From: Fictibacillus nanhaiensis
GTDB lineage: Bacteria > Bacillota > Bacilli > Bacillales > Fictibacillaceae
Assembly: GCA_017052515.1 (NCBI GenBank)
Contig: JAFHKR010000039.1
Location: 1,674,001 to 1,738,000 of the forward strand
DNA length: 64,000 bases
Direction of reading: 5' to 3'
Both the position numbers and the translations under genes were made by a program. The notes below the pieces were generated by a model. It searched no databases. It saw nothing but the letters and a program-made list of their open reading frames with translations, and was not told the DNA's origin. Positions 1 to 8,336 of the stretch are shown piece after piece. Numbering within the stretch: the stretch's first letter is position 1; every line of letters starts with the position of its first letter.

Positions 1-1672
1 TGATGGTCTCATAAAGATGATCAGCATACGTAACCGCTTCTTCACTTTCCCACTTTATCCCCTCTTTGGCTAAAAGATGGTGCCATCCAAACGTACCTAC
101 ACCGACCGCACGATATTTCTTATTTGTCAGTTCCGCTTGAGGTACATCTATACGATTAAGATCAATAACGTTATCAAGCATTCGGATCTGGATATCAATA
201 ACTCTTTTTAATACGTTATCATTGATCACTTTAGCAAGAGAAAGAGATGATAGATTACATACAACAAAATCTCCTGGCGTTTTTCTGATGACGATTTCTC
301 CGTTCTCTGCTTCCTCTGACGTGACAACTGTTGCAGACATGTTTTGCATGATCTCTGTACATAGGTTAGAAGCATAGACCATCCCTTTATGAGCGTTCGG
401 ATTCAATCGGTTGACAGTATCTCGATAAAACATGAAGGGTGTTCCGGTTTCAAGTTGCGATTTCATGATCCGTTTCATGATCTCAATAGCGGGAATACAC
501 TTTTTTGAAAGTCTCTCATCTTCTAAACAATCAGCATATCTCTCTCTAAAGCTTCCTGACCCAACCGTTTCATCATAGAAATCTTCTAACGAATACCCTT
601 TGATCTTTTTTACCTCATGAGGATCGAACAGATACCAATTCTCACGTTTTTCCACGCATTCCATGAAAAGGTCCGGGAGACACACACCTGTAAATAGGTC
701 ATGCGTTCTCATTCGTTCATCACCATTATTTAATTTTGCATCTAAAAACTCCAGGATGTCTTTATGCCAAATGTCTAAGTAGACGGCAATCGCACCCTGC
801 CTTTGGCCAAGCTGATCGACCGATACCGCCGTGTTGTTTAACTGCTTCATCCACGGTATTACACCAGATGAATTTCCTTTAAATCCTCTAATATCCGAAC
901 CTCTAGCCCTAATTTTCCCAAGATAGATTCCGAGTCCACCGCCACCTTTTGAAACAGTTGCAGCATCTGTATTAGAATCAAATATCCCTCTTAAGCTATC
1001 GTCGATCGTATCAATAAAACAAGAGCTAAGCTGCCCATAGCTCTTACCTGCGTTCGCTAATGTCGGGGTAGCAACCGTCATATATAGATTGGAGAGAGCC
1101 CAGTATGCTTCTTCGACTAATTGAAGCCTATTCGTTTTGTTCTCGTCTCTCATTAAAAACAAGGAGATCAACATCCAGCGTTCTTGTGGTAATTCATAGA
1201 TTTCATGATTGAATCCTTTTGCCAAGTACCGATCCGCTAGCGTTTTAAGTCCAATGTATGTAAAAAGCTTATCTCTAGATGGCTCGATCATTTTTTCAGC
1301 TTTCTCCAAGTCTTCCTTAGAGTATGATGAGAGAATGGTATCATCATAGATATCCATCCCTACTAACTTTGTGATCAACCCATAGAGGTTCGTATATGGT
1401 TTATGTCTTGTCTCCTCTCGATTCTTCATTACTTCTTCATATAACTGCCTTAAATAGATCTGTGATGCTACAAACGTCCACTCTGGGTTCTCTGCATCTA
1501 ATCCATTTAACGCTTCCATGATTAACTGTCTATAAAGTGAGCTTGATTCCTGTGTATGACTTTCTAATTTCTCCGCATTTTTTAGAAAGTTGTCCGCTTG
1601 TATGTTCGGGTAATTTTCGACACAACTCTTTAACCACTCCCCGAGCAAAGAGTTTTCAGTTGTCATTTTCAT
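1..1672 (-). CDS. class I ribonucleoside-diphosphate reductase, large (alpha) subunit, 3' end cut by the window
   Basis: Reduces ribonucleoside diphosphates to deoxyribonucleotides with a partner beta subunit, which would lie beyond the left edge. I translated the first ~557 residues myself. They include the SSCF cysteine near residue 217, the NLCTEI loop with the thiyl cysteine near 435, and VVCNLSSL near 469, matching the redox and radical cysteines of class I large subunits. No ATP-cone precedes the catalytic barrel. The start is the ATG behind AAGGAG; a second ATG two codons on is possible. The sequence differs clearly from B. subtilis NrdE, so I give no symbol. Expression should depend on the riboswitch, terminator and NrdR-like boxes just upstream. 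Confidence 0.93.
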   Translation of the reverse strand, partial: MKMTTENSLLGEWLKSCVENYPNIQADNFLKNAEKLESHTQESSSLYRQLIMEALNGLDAENPEWTFVASQIYLRQLYEEVMKNREETRHKPYTNLYGLITKLVGMDIYDDTILSSYSKEDLEKAEKMIEPSRDKLFTYIGLKTLADRYLAKGFNHEIYELPQERWMLISLFLMRDENKTNRLQLVEEAYWALSNLYMTVATPTLANAGKSYGQLSSCFIDTIDDSLRGIFDSNTDAATVSKGGGGLGIYLGKIRARGSDIRGFKGNSSGVIPWMKQLNNTAVSVDQLGQRQGAIAVYLDIWHKDILEFLDAKLNNGDERMRTHDLFTGVCLPDLFMECVEKRENWYLFDPHEVKKIKGYSLEDFYDETVGSGSFRERYADCLEDERLSKKCIPAIEIMKRIMKSQLETGTPFMFYRDTVNRLNPNAHKGMVYASNLCTEIMQNMSATVVTSEEAENGEIVIRKTPGDFVVCNLSSLSLAKVINDNVLKRVIDIQIRMLDNVIDLNRIDVPQAELTNKKYRAVGVGTFGWHHLLAKEGIKWESEEAVTYADHLYETI

Positions 1673-1700
1673 AGTTAAAACACTCCTTAGGTCATAATAA

Positions 1701-1728
1701 AAACCCTCTTCCATCAGGAAGAGGGTTT
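1701..1728 (-). terminator. intrinsic terminator in the RNR leader (riboswitch expression platform)
   Basis: An 11-bp perfect stem (AAACCCTCTTC with its complement) is followed on the minus strand by a T-rich run, between the cobalamin aptamer and the RNR Shine-Dalgarno. Its position suggests transcription attenuation when B12 is bound. Confidence 0.85.
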
Positions 1729-1805
1729 AAAGAATTACATGTATTTTGCTAGACGATCGTCAGCATAAAACAGCGGCAGTTCTTTCTCCCAATCCCCGAG
1801 GAAAA

Positions 1806-1990
1806 GAAAATAGGAGTCTTCAGGCAGGTCTACTGGCTTTTGCTTCTTCCTACTTTGGGCCTTCCCATACAGCAGCCATTTTTTAATAACTGACCTGTAC
1901 AGTGGCTATTCCATTTCGTCCACAATTACAGTTGCGGGGACAGCTTCGGCATTGAACCGAATTCCCTTTTAAGCCGGATATTCCGGCGCC
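1806..1990 (-). promoter_or_regulatory. cobalamin (B12) riboswitch aptamer upstream of the RNR gene
   Basis: Read on the minus strand, the leader contains the hallmark blocks of the cobalamin aptamer in the correct order: AAAAGGGAA, GCTGTCCCCGCAACTGTAA (the most conserved core), GCCACTG, and the 3' block AAGCCAGTAGACCTGCC. A terminator and an RBS follow. B12 riboswitches ahead of B12-independent ribonucleotide reductases are established in Streptomyces, where cobalamin shuts off the class I enzyme when a B12-dependent class II enzyme can replace it. The same logic is inferred here. The exact aptamer ends are approximate. Confidence 0.92.
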
Positions 1991-1995
1991 TGAAT

Positions 1996-2043
1996 TCTCC
2001 ATATATAGTTTTGTATTATCTACTTTGACACTAAATATAGTGA
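1996..2043 (-). promoter_or_regulatory. two NrdR-box-like palindromes upstream of the B12 riboswitch
   Basis: A near-perfect 16-bp palindrome at 2028-2043 (ACACTAAATATAGTGA) resembles the NrdR consensus ACACTATATNTAGTGT. A weaker copy lies at 1996-2011, exactly 32 bp away. Paired boxes about three helical turns apart are the usual NrdR arrangement. A TTGACA hexamer overlaps the left flank of the stronger box; I could not fix the -10. Confidence 0.7.
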
Positions 2044-2065
2044 ATGTCAATAACTTCTCCATTCT

Positions 2066-2851
2066 TTATTGCGCGACATAGCCACCGTCGATCACAATCG
2101 CTTGCCCTGTAACGCCCTTTGCATTCTCACTAGAAAGAAAGAGTGTGTAATCTGCTATTTCTTGAACATCTAACAATCTTTTTTGAGGAACTAGTGGATA
2201 GATCACTTCTTCCAGAACCTTCTCTAACTCAACATTTCTCGTTTTGGCCAGATCTTCTAATTGTCCTCTTACAAGAGGTGTATCAACATAACCAGGGCAA
2301 ACCGCATTTACCGTTATTCCATGTGGAGCACCTTCTAAAGCAGCCACTTTCGTTAGACCAATAACGCCATGCTTTGCACTATTGTATGCGGATTTTCCGG
2401 CAAAACCTACAAGCCCATTGATGGAAGCCATATTTACGATACGTCCGAACCCTTGTTTTTTCATGATTGGAAAGACATGTTTTGTCGCTATGAATGGAGC
2501 TGTCAGCATAACATTGATCAACTGTTGAAACTTCTCCGTTGGAAACTCTTCAAGTGGCGACACGAACTGCAATCCTGCATTGTTGATCAGCACATCGATA
2601 CGACCATAGTGCTTCAGTGTTTCATCCAATGCTTCTGTTATCTCTTTTTCTTGTGTCACATTACAGCCGATTCCGATCGCATTTTGGCCAGCTTGCACGA
2701 GCGCTTGTGCAGAATCCTTCGCACGCTCACGATCTAGATCACTGATTGCGACTTTAGCTCCTTGTTCTGCGAATGCTTTTGCTAACTGCAAGCCGATTCC
2801 ACTTGCTGCTCCTGTAATAAAAACAACTTTCCCCTCAACGAACGCTCTCAT
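2066..2851 (-). CDS. bdhA: 3-hydroxybutyrate dehydrogenase (SDR family)
   Basis: NAD-dependent oxidation of D-3-hydroxybutyrate to acetoacetate in the cytoplasm. The 261-residue protein is a classical short-chain dehydrogenase: the cofactor motif TGAASGIG at 13-20, NNAG at 90-93, and the catalytic set S143, Y156 and K160. The ending (GQAIVIDGGYVAQ) and overall sequence fit the 3-hydroxybutyrate dehydrogenase branch, like B. subtilis YxjF. GAGGAG lies 10 nt before the ATG. It follows the GntP-type permease by 30 bp, so the pair should import and oxidise 3-hydroxybutyrate. Activation by sigma-54 is inferred from the promoter ahead of the permease. Confidence 0.9.
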   Translation of the reverse strand: MRAFVEGKVVFITGAASGIGLQLAKAFAEQGAKVAISDLDRERAKDSAQALVQAGQNAIGIGCNVTQEKEITEALDETLKHYGRIDVLINNAGLQFVSPLEEFPTEKFQQLINVMLTAPFIATKHVFPIMKKQGFGRIVNMASINGLVGFAGKSAYNSAKHGVIGLTKVAALEGAPHGITVNAVCPGYVDTPLVRGQLEDLAKTRNVELEKVLEEVIYPLVPQKRLLDVQEIADYTLFLSSENAKGVTGQAIVIDGGYVAQ

Positions 2852-2881
2852 GAAATGATTACTCCTCTCTATGAAATTGGT

Positions 2882-4276
2882 TTATACGATACCAAGTCCG
2901 TAATAAAGACCAATAATAACAAATACGGCAATCGTTTTAATGATCGTCATCGCGAAAATGTCAATATACGCTTGTTTATGAGTTAATCCTGTTACAGCTA
3001 ACAACGTAATAACAGCACCGTTGTGAGGAAGTGTGTCCATTCCACCACTCGCCATAGAAGCAACACGGTGAAGAACTTCTGGATCGATTCCTAGTTTGTC
3101 AGCCTGTGCGATATACGTTTCACTCATCGTTGCGAGTGCGATACTCATTCCACCAGAAGCTGATCCTGTAATACCCGCTAATGTTGTAGTCGTAACCGCT
3201 TCATTGATCAACGGATCTTTAATCGTATTCGACATCGCGGAATTTACAGCAGTAAAACCTGGAAGTGCTGCGATAACACCACCAAATCCATACTCAGATG
3301 CTGTATTTAGTGTTGCAAGCAACGCTCCACCGATTGATAGATTAATCCCCTTATTAAAGTTGTTTTTAATTCTCTTGAACGAGAACAAAAGAACGGTAAC
3401 GATACCTATGATCAAAGCACCTTCGACTGCCCATACTGCAGCTAATGAGGGAATTTGAATCTCAGGCACGTTCTTCATTCCAATCGCAGAAAAATCGAAC
3501 GTCTTTCCGTAATACTTTGGAATCAAAACAGTGAACCATTTATTGAACACTCCAACCAAAATAAGAGGAAGAATCGCTATAAAGGCATTAGGCAGATTTT
3601 CAGAATCCATTTTCTCAGGTTCGTTGCTATGTCCTGTTCCGTAACCTTCACCTTTTGCAGCCGCTTGTCTACGTCTCCACTCCAGATAGATCATACCTAT
3701 GGTGAAAACAAACATTCCTCCGATAAACCCGAGCCAAGGTGCAGCCCACGTTGTTGTCCCAAAGAAAGAGGTTGGGATAATATTTTGTATCTGTGGACTT
3801 CCAGGAAAAGCATCCATCGTAAACGTAAAAGCACCTAGTGCGATCGTTCCTGGGATAAGTCTTTTAGGAATATCCGCAAGTTTAAAAAGTTCTGATGCAA
3901 ATGGATAGAGTGCAAAAGCAACAACAAACAATGATACTCCACCATAAGTCAATATCGCTCCAACGAGTACGATAGCAAGCATCGCTCTTGCAGGTCCGAT
4001 CAGTTTGATAACAAACTGAGTGATCGATTTTGCAAAGCCTGACATTTCAATCACTTTTCCGAAGATGGCTCCTAGTAAGAAGACCGGAAAATAAAGTTTG
4101 ATAAAGCCAACCATCTTCTCCATAAATACGCCTGAGAAGAAAGGAAGTACGTGACCCGGTTCAGTAAGCAATACCGCAAACAATGCAGCGATGGGTGCAA
4201 ATAGAATAACGCTGAATCCTCTGTAAGCTACAAACATTAAAAAGAATAATGCTAATAAAATAATAATAATGTCCAT
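2882..4276 (-). CDS. GntP-family permease, probable 3-hydroxybutyrate transporter
   Basis: A 464-residue polytopic membrane protein with about 12 hydrophobic segments. The GntP family contains gluconate and related organic-acid/H+ symporters, and the relative YxjC is paired with ketone-body genes in B. subtilis. Its position directly ahead of bdhA makes D-3-hydroxybutyrate the most likely substrate, although gluconate-type substrates are not excluded by sequence. The RBS is GGGGGA. The 314-bp upstream region contains a sigma-54 promoter, a cre site and three enhancer-like palindromes. Confidence 0.87.
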   Translation of the reverse strand: MDIIIILLALFFLMFVAYRGFSVILFAPIAALFAVLLTEPGHVLPFFSGVFMEKMVGFIKLYFPVFLLGAIFGKVIEMSGFAKSITQFVIKLIGPARAMLAIVLVGAILTYGGVSLFVVAFALYPFASELFKLADIPKRLIPGTIALGAFTFTMDAFPGSPQIQNIIPTSFFGTTTWAAPWLGFIGGMFVFTIGMIYLEWRRRQAAAKGEGYGTGHSNEPEKMDSENLPNAFIAILPLILVGVFNKWFTVLIPKYYGKTFDFSAIGMKNVPEIQIPSLAAVWAVEGALIIGIVTVLLFSFKRIKNNFNKGINLSIGGALLATLNTASEYGFGGVIAALPGFTAVNSAMSNTIKDPLINEAVTTTTLAGITGSASGGMSIALATMSETYIAQADKLGIDPEVLHRVASMASGGMDTLPHNGAVITLLAVTGLTHKQAYIDIFAMTIIKTIAVFVIIGLYYGLGIV

Positions 4277-4308
4277 TTCAATTCCCCCATTCTATCAATT
4301 TAACATTT

Positions 4309-4322
4309 TTAAAGCGCTTTCA
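4309..4322 (-). promoter_or_regulatory. candidate cre site (CcpA) downstream of the sigma-54 promoter
   Basis: TGAAAGCGCTTTAA on the minus strand matches the catabolite-responsive-element consensus and lies between the -12/-24 promoter and the permease start. That position would suit roadblock repression of the operon during growth on sugars. Confidence 0.65.
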
Positions 4323-4372
4323 TTTTTTTAGCATCATCACCTTTCCAAATCGGTTACACCCTGTAATTTATT

Positions 4373-4388
4373 TGCAAGTTTCATGCCA
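4373..4388 (-). promoter_or_regulatory. sigma-54 (-12/-24) promoter of the ketone-body operon
   Basis: TGGCATGAAACTTGCA on the minus strand matches the sigma-54 consensus TGGCAC-N5-TTGCA with the essential GG and GC dinucleotides at correct spacing. It lies about 100 bp upstream of the permease ATG, and the adjacent gene encodes a sigma-54 activator. Confidence 0.85.
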
Positions 4389-4429
4389 ACATCAGAAGGC
4401 ATAAAGAAGTGAGCAAGGAAATTCAGCTC

Positions 4430-4576
4430 TTCCGGAAAAACGGAAATTAGAAAACTGTTACATAAACTATGTGACTTATGAACGATCACATTAAGCTAAT
4501 TTGACTTGGTAAATCAAAATGTAATAACAAAAGGAAACATTCCGAAAAAACGGAAGCCCTTTCCGCTTTTTCGGAA
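4430..4576. promoter_or_regulatory. three identical-arm palindromes, probable enhancer sites (UAS)
   Basis: Three 16-bp sites with the architecture TTCCG-N6-CGGAA lie at 4430-4445, 4540-4555 and 4561-4576. All are perfect in the arms. Centre-to-centre distances are 110 and 21 bp, close to whole or half multiples of the helical repeat. They lie 55 to 190 bp upstream of the sigma-54 promoter and just past the 3' end of the activator gene, as expected for enhancer-binding-protein sites. Confidence 0.8.
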
Positions 4577-4590
4577 AAACTCAGAATACC

Positions 4591-5958
4591 TTATCTAATG
4601 TTATATTTTTTTATCTTATCATAGAGGTTCGTCTTTCCAATGCCTAGATGTTTAGCGACACGCATTATATCGCCGTTCATCGTCTCCAAGTAGTAAGCGA
4701 TCACATTTTTCTCCGTTTCTTGAACGTGTTCTTTTAGTGTCAGTTGCTTTTTATTGACCCCGAGTTTTTCTTTTAAAAAATCAGGAAAAACATCTAACGT
4801 TAATCGGTCACTATGTGTAAGCTGGATGGCTGCTTCTACGAAGTTTTTAAGCTCTCTCGCATTTCCTGGCCAGTTGTAGGCTAAGAATGCTTCTTTTACA
4901 TCGTCATCAATACTTAGTATCCGTTTACCAGTTTCAGCGCAGTTCAATCGGATAAAATTCTCAGCCAGTGGCCAGATATCTTCTTTTCTCTCACGAAGTG
5001 GTGGGATTTGAATTTGAAGAACATTTATTCGATAGAACAAGTCTTCACGAAACTTATTTTCAATGATCAATCTCTCTAATGGGCGATTTGTAGCAGCGAT
5101 CACCCGAACATTTACTTTTTGTGTATGTACTGAACCTACTGGCTCTACTTCTTTTTCTTGAAGAACACGCAACAGTTTTATTTGCATGCTTTGAGGAAGA
5201 TCCCCGATCTCATCTAAGAATAAAGTTCCACCGTCTGCAAGCTGAAACTTACCTGGTTTCCCACCTTTTTTTGCCCCTGTAAATGCCCCTTCAGAGTACC
5301 CGAAGAGTTCAGATTCAAACAGATGCTCAGGTACTGCTCCACAATTTAATTTGATGAAGGGTTTTCCACTTCTTTCACTTAATTGATGGATACTATGCGC
5401 TAGCAACTCTTTTCCTGTACCACTCTCCCCCCTGATCAATACTGTTAGATCTCCACTGGCAATATTCTTCACATGCTTCTTTACTTTTTGCACTTCTGTT
5501 GAAGTACCGGCAAAGTCGTTCAATGTATAAGAAGCTCCATTAATTTCTTCCCACTCTTTTTTATAGAAATTGAGTTCATGAAGGAGCGCTTTTATGTGAG
5601 AGTTCATCTTTTTCCATTGTTCTGTGTCTCTAAATATTACAGTTCCAACAGCTCCAATTACTTTTCCATCATTTAGAATCGGTATACGGTTTGCTATCAT
5701 GTAGTTGCCTCTAATGAATTGAAGATCTGCAATCTCAACTTTTCCTTGTAAAACGTCTTTGTGCATTTTTGTATTTTCAATAACCTTAGTAACATGCTTT
5801 CCTATTACTTCTTTAGGATTTTCACCTAGAAACTCGCAGTACGTTTTATTCATGTATCGGACGATTCCTTCGTGATCAACAACGACTATCCACTCGTAAG
5901 CACTATCGATGATCGTCTCTAGAATGTTTTTTTTAAATAGTGGATCTTGATCAAACAT
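4591..5958 (-). CDS. PAS-AAA+ sigma-54-dependent transcriptional activator
   Basis: An enhancer-binding protein of about 455 residues. It has an N-terminal PAS sensor (residues ~10-115), an AAA+ domain with Walker A GESGTGKE, the sigma-54-contacting GAFTGA loop and Walker B LFLDEIGD, and a C-terminal Fis-type helix-turn-helix. There is no receiver domain, so the signal is probably a small ligand sensed by PAS. AGGTG lies 6 nt before the chosen ATG, three codons inside the longest frame. It is the obvious regulator of the adjacent bdhA operon, whose upstream palindromes are its likely targets. It is related to the BkdR/RocR/AcoR class; no exact orthologue is claimed. Confidence 0.92.
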   Translation of the reverse strand: MFDQDPLFKKNILETIIDSAYEWIVVVDHEGIVRYMNKTYCEFLGENPKEVIGKHVTKVIENTKMHKDVLQGKVEIADLQFIRGNYMIANRIPILNDGKVIGAVGTVIFRDTEQWKKMNSHIKALLHELNFYKKEWEEINGASYTLNDFAGTSTEVQKVKKHVKNIASGDLTVLIRGESGTGKELLAHSIHQLSERSGKPFIKLNCGAVPEHLFESELFGYSEGAFTGAKKGGKPGKFQLADGGTLFLDEIGDLPQSMQIKLLRVLQEKEVEPVGSVHTQKVNVRVIAATNRPLERLIIENKFREDLFYRINVLQIQIPPLRERKEDIWPLAENFIRLNCAETGKRILSIDDDVKEAFLAYNWPGNARELKNFVEAAIQLTHSDRLTLDVFPDFLKEKLGVNKKQLTLKEHVQETEKNVIAYYLETMNGDIMRVAKHLGIGKTNLYDKIKKYNIR

Positions 5959-6020
5959 GTATATCACCTAATTCTCTAGAAAAATAATCATTCTTATGTG
6001 TAATTGTAACGCTTCCTAAT

Positions 6021-6046
6021 AAAAAAGACAGCACATAGGCTGCCTT
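6021..6046 (-). terminator. terminator after yqeM
   Basis: A GGCAGC/GCTGTC stem followed by six Ts on the minus strand, just past the yqeM stop codon. The stem is short with one G-U pair. Confidence 0.6.
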
Positions 6047-6054
6047 CCCATCAT

Positions 6055-6795
6055 TTATTTTTTTCTCGCGACAAATAAGATTCGTTCACTTTCTTCCGTA
6101 GGCTCTGTTCCTTTAAAATCGGCTGAGACCTCTAAGTGTTCAAATCCACACTCTCTTAACCAATTACAATAGTCCTCGATGGCGAATGTTCTTTGTGTAT
6201 GCAGTTCATCATATCGATCGTAGCGATCTCCGTTTTGCATGAAGAAGGATAGATCGTGTTCCACACTGTTTTCAAGCTCACCTTGATAGCATTGCCATAT
6301 GTAAGATAGCTTTTCATCATTACTTCCAAATGTTTGTCCGATAAAGATTTCATTGATCTTATGTATGGAATGAACATCGAAAAGAAGTAATCCTCCTGTT
6401 TTCAGGTGGTTACCTGCTGAAAGAAAAGTACGTTTTACATCTTCTTCCGTCAAGATATAATTCAGCGAGTCACATAATATCGTTACACAATCAAAAACAC
6501 CTAGTCCTTCTAACTCTCGCATATCTTGTTGAAAAAGGTTCAGATTTACTTTTTCGAGTTCGGCTTTCTCTTTCGCGACCATCAACATGTCTGTTGAAAG
6601 ATCAACCCCGGTTACATCAAAGCCTTCTTTCGCGAGTAGAATCGTCATTGATCCCGTCCCACAACCAACATCTAAAAACCGCTTACCATCTTCTAAATGA
6701 TTAAAAGCGGATGTTTTCACAAAGTTCAGCCATTCAGCGTAGGGAGCATCCTCCATCAACTCATCATATAGATAGGCAAATTGCTGGTAGCTCAT
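6055..6795 (-). CDS. yqeM: class I SAM-dependent methyltransferase YqeM
   Basis: A 246-residue Rossmann methyltransferase with the SAM-binding motif FLDVGCGTGSMT near residue 40 and VTGVDLS near 60. The substrate is unknown. In B. subtilis yqeM ends the same yqeG-to-yqeM gene string, and here it starts immediately after the rsfS stop codon with no clear Shine-Dalgarno, suggesting translational coupling. In B. subtilis competence (comE) genes follow; here the ketone-body locus does. Confidence 0.88.
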   Translation of the reverse strand: MSYQQFAYLYDELMEDAPYAEWLNFVKTSAFNHLEDGKRFLDVGCGTGSMTILLAKEGFDVTGVDLSTDMLMVAKEKAELEKVNLNLFQQDMRELEGLGVFDCVTILCDSLNYILTEEDVKRTFLSAGNHLKTGGLLLFDVHSIHKINEIFIGQTFGSNDEKLSYIWQCYQGELENSVEHDLSFFMQNGDRYDRYDELHTQRTFAIEDYCNWLRECGFEHLEVSADFKGTEPTEESERILFVARKK

Positions 6796-7164
6796 CTATA
6801 AGTTCTGTTGCGGGGTAATAATAGCATCTACATCAATCTTATTGGCATCTCCCCATAATTTCTCAAGATTATAATAACTACGGTCATCGCGATGGAATAC
6901 ATGAACAACGATGTTTGCCAGATCGATTAAAACCCACCTTGCATGGTCAAACCCTTCCATTCTGCGAATCTGAATATCATTCTCTAAGGCCACATCTTTT
7001 AGTTCTCTTGCAATCGCTTGAACTTGTTTCTCAGAATTACCATGACAGATAACAAAGTAATCCGCAACAAGCGAAATTCCTTCCATGTCTAAAACGGCAA
7101 TATTTTCTGCTCTTTTATCATCAGCGGTCTTCACGACCAATTCCATAAGCTCTTTTATGTTCAT
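6796..7164 (-). CDS. rsfS: ribosome silencing factor RsfS
   Basis: Binds uL14 on the large ribosomal subunit and blocks subunit joining under nutrient limitation. The 122-residue protein carries the family core VADYFVICHGNSEKQVQAIA and the C-terminal DLANIVVHVFHRDDRSYYNLEKLW region (split here only for description). The start is the ATG overlapping the yqeK stop in an ATGA junction; AAGGAG lies 8 nt before it. An upstream in-frame GTG falls on the RBS and is rejected. Confidence 0.93.
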   Translation of the reverse strand: MNIKELMELVVKTADDKRAENIAVLDMEGISLVADYFVICHGNSEKQVQAIARELKDVALENDIQIRRMEGFDHARWVLIDLANIVVHVFHRDDRSYYNLEKLWGDANKIDVDAIITPQQNL

Positions 7165-7751
7165 CCAGTGCACTCCTTCTCTTTTTTTAGTTTAATCTCT
7201 TGAAGCAATCCATTGTACGCTTCAAACGTGAGTGGATAGATTTTTTGGTTCTGTTTCATTAAAAAAGTTATCGTGTTCTTCACGGCCATCAAACAAGCTT
7301 GATCAAGATCATGCTCTGCTATCTCTCTAACACTTTCCACACCTGGGAAATTACGGTTCGGTTCTATGTAATCTGCTAAGAATATTACCTTTTCAAGCAG
7401 AGTCATCGCCCCGTTACCCGTTGTATGATAATAGATCGCACGTAGTATGTCTTCATCCGTTATTCCGACTTCTTTTTTAACTAAGTATGCTCCGACCGGC
7501 GCATGCAATACCTCATTACCATAGAATAATAAGTCTTGTGAGAGTCTCTCGCTTCGTACGATCTCTCTCATCTCTTCTTTTGGTCGAAATTTGGCATAAT
7601 CATGAAATATGGCAGCAATCTCGGCTTTTTTTGAATCTGCTCCATATTTTCTAGCTAGAGCAACACTCGTCTCTTCCACTCCTAAAGTATGAATATAACG
7701 GTGCTCTGTAAGTTGCTTTTTCACAATCTCCAGTGCTTTAGTACGTTCCAT
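7161..7751 (-). CDS. yqeK: HD-domain hydrolase YqeK, probable Ap4A hydrolase
   Basis: A 196-residue HD-superfamily protein with metal ligands in the IFHDYAK motif near residue 49 and further His/Asp residues around HAPVGAYL and FLADYIEPNR. Recent work on the YqeK family assigns symmetrical diadenosine tetraphosphate hydrolysis to ADP. It overlaps nadD by 14 bp upstream and rsfS by 4 bp downstream, so it is part of the tightly packed nadD-yqeK-rsfS-yqeM unit. Confidence 0.9.
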   Translation of the reverse strand: MERTKALEIVKKQLTEHRYIHTLGVEETSVALARKYGADSKKAEIAAIFHDYAKFRPKEEMREIVRSERLSQDLLFYGNEVLHAPVGAYLVKKEVGITDEDILRAIYYHTTGNGAMTLLEKVIFLADYIEPNRNFPGVESVREIAEHDLDQACLMAVKNTITFLMKQNQKIYPLTFEAYNGLLQEIKLKKEKECTG

Positions 7752-8322
7752 AAAGGCCGTTCTCCTTTATATGTTTCCAGACATCATCTGAAACATAGTA
7801 ACGAATATTCTGACCAGCACGTGATCGATTACGTATAAACGATGACGAGATCTCAATAATAGGTACTTCTACATGTTTTACCCGATACCTCTCCCAATGA
7901 TGGTCAACAGCATACCCACTACGACCAACACCTGCAAAATCAACAAGGTCCTTTAACTCATCGATTTTGTGCCAGTCGCTTAAGGAATGAACCATGTCTC
8001 CCCCCACGATAAAAGTGAAGTTTATAGAGGGATATTTTTCTTTTAGAAGTCGTATCGTATCAATAGTATATGAAGGTCCACTTCTCTCAAACTCAAGCAA
8101 AGAAAGGGAAAACTGCTCATTGTTACCAATTGCTTTTCTAACCATTTCTATGCGCTGTTCATCTGAGATTTCGATGTCTTTCTCTTTATGAGGAGGTGTA
8201 GAGGAGGGCATCCACCACACTTCATCTAGATGCATTTGGGTTAACGCTTCTTGAGCAATCAGCATATGCCCGATATGTGGCGGATTAAAGGTACCTCCAA
8301 AAAGTCCTATTTGTTTATTCAT
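7738..8322 (-). CDS. nadD: nicotinate-nucleotide adenylyltransferase
   Basis: Converts nicotinate mononucleotide and ATP to deamido-NAD in NAD biosynthesis. The 194-residue protein shows the nucleotidyltransferase signature GGTFNPPHIGH at residues 9-19 and the C-terminal ISSSFIRNR motif. AAGGAG precedes the ATG. Length and motifs are typical of bacterial NadD. Confidence 0.95.
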   Translation of the reverse strand: MNKQIGLFGGTFNPPHIGHMLIAQEALTQMHLDEVWWMPSSTPPHKEKDIEISDEQRIEMVRKAIGNNEQFSLSLLEFERSGPSYTIDTIRLLKEKYPSINFTFIVGGDMVHSLSDWHKIDELKDLVDFAGVGRSGYAVDHHWERYRVKHVEVPIIEISSSFIRNRSRAGQNIRYYVSDDVWKHIKENGLYGTY

Positions 8323-8336
8323 TACGATGTCACTCC

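Noticed and set aside
1735-1870. Open frame ending ...ADDRLAKYM on the minus strand in the RNR leader
   Set aside because: It runs through the riboswitch 3' block and has no start codon or RBS; treated as leader RNA.
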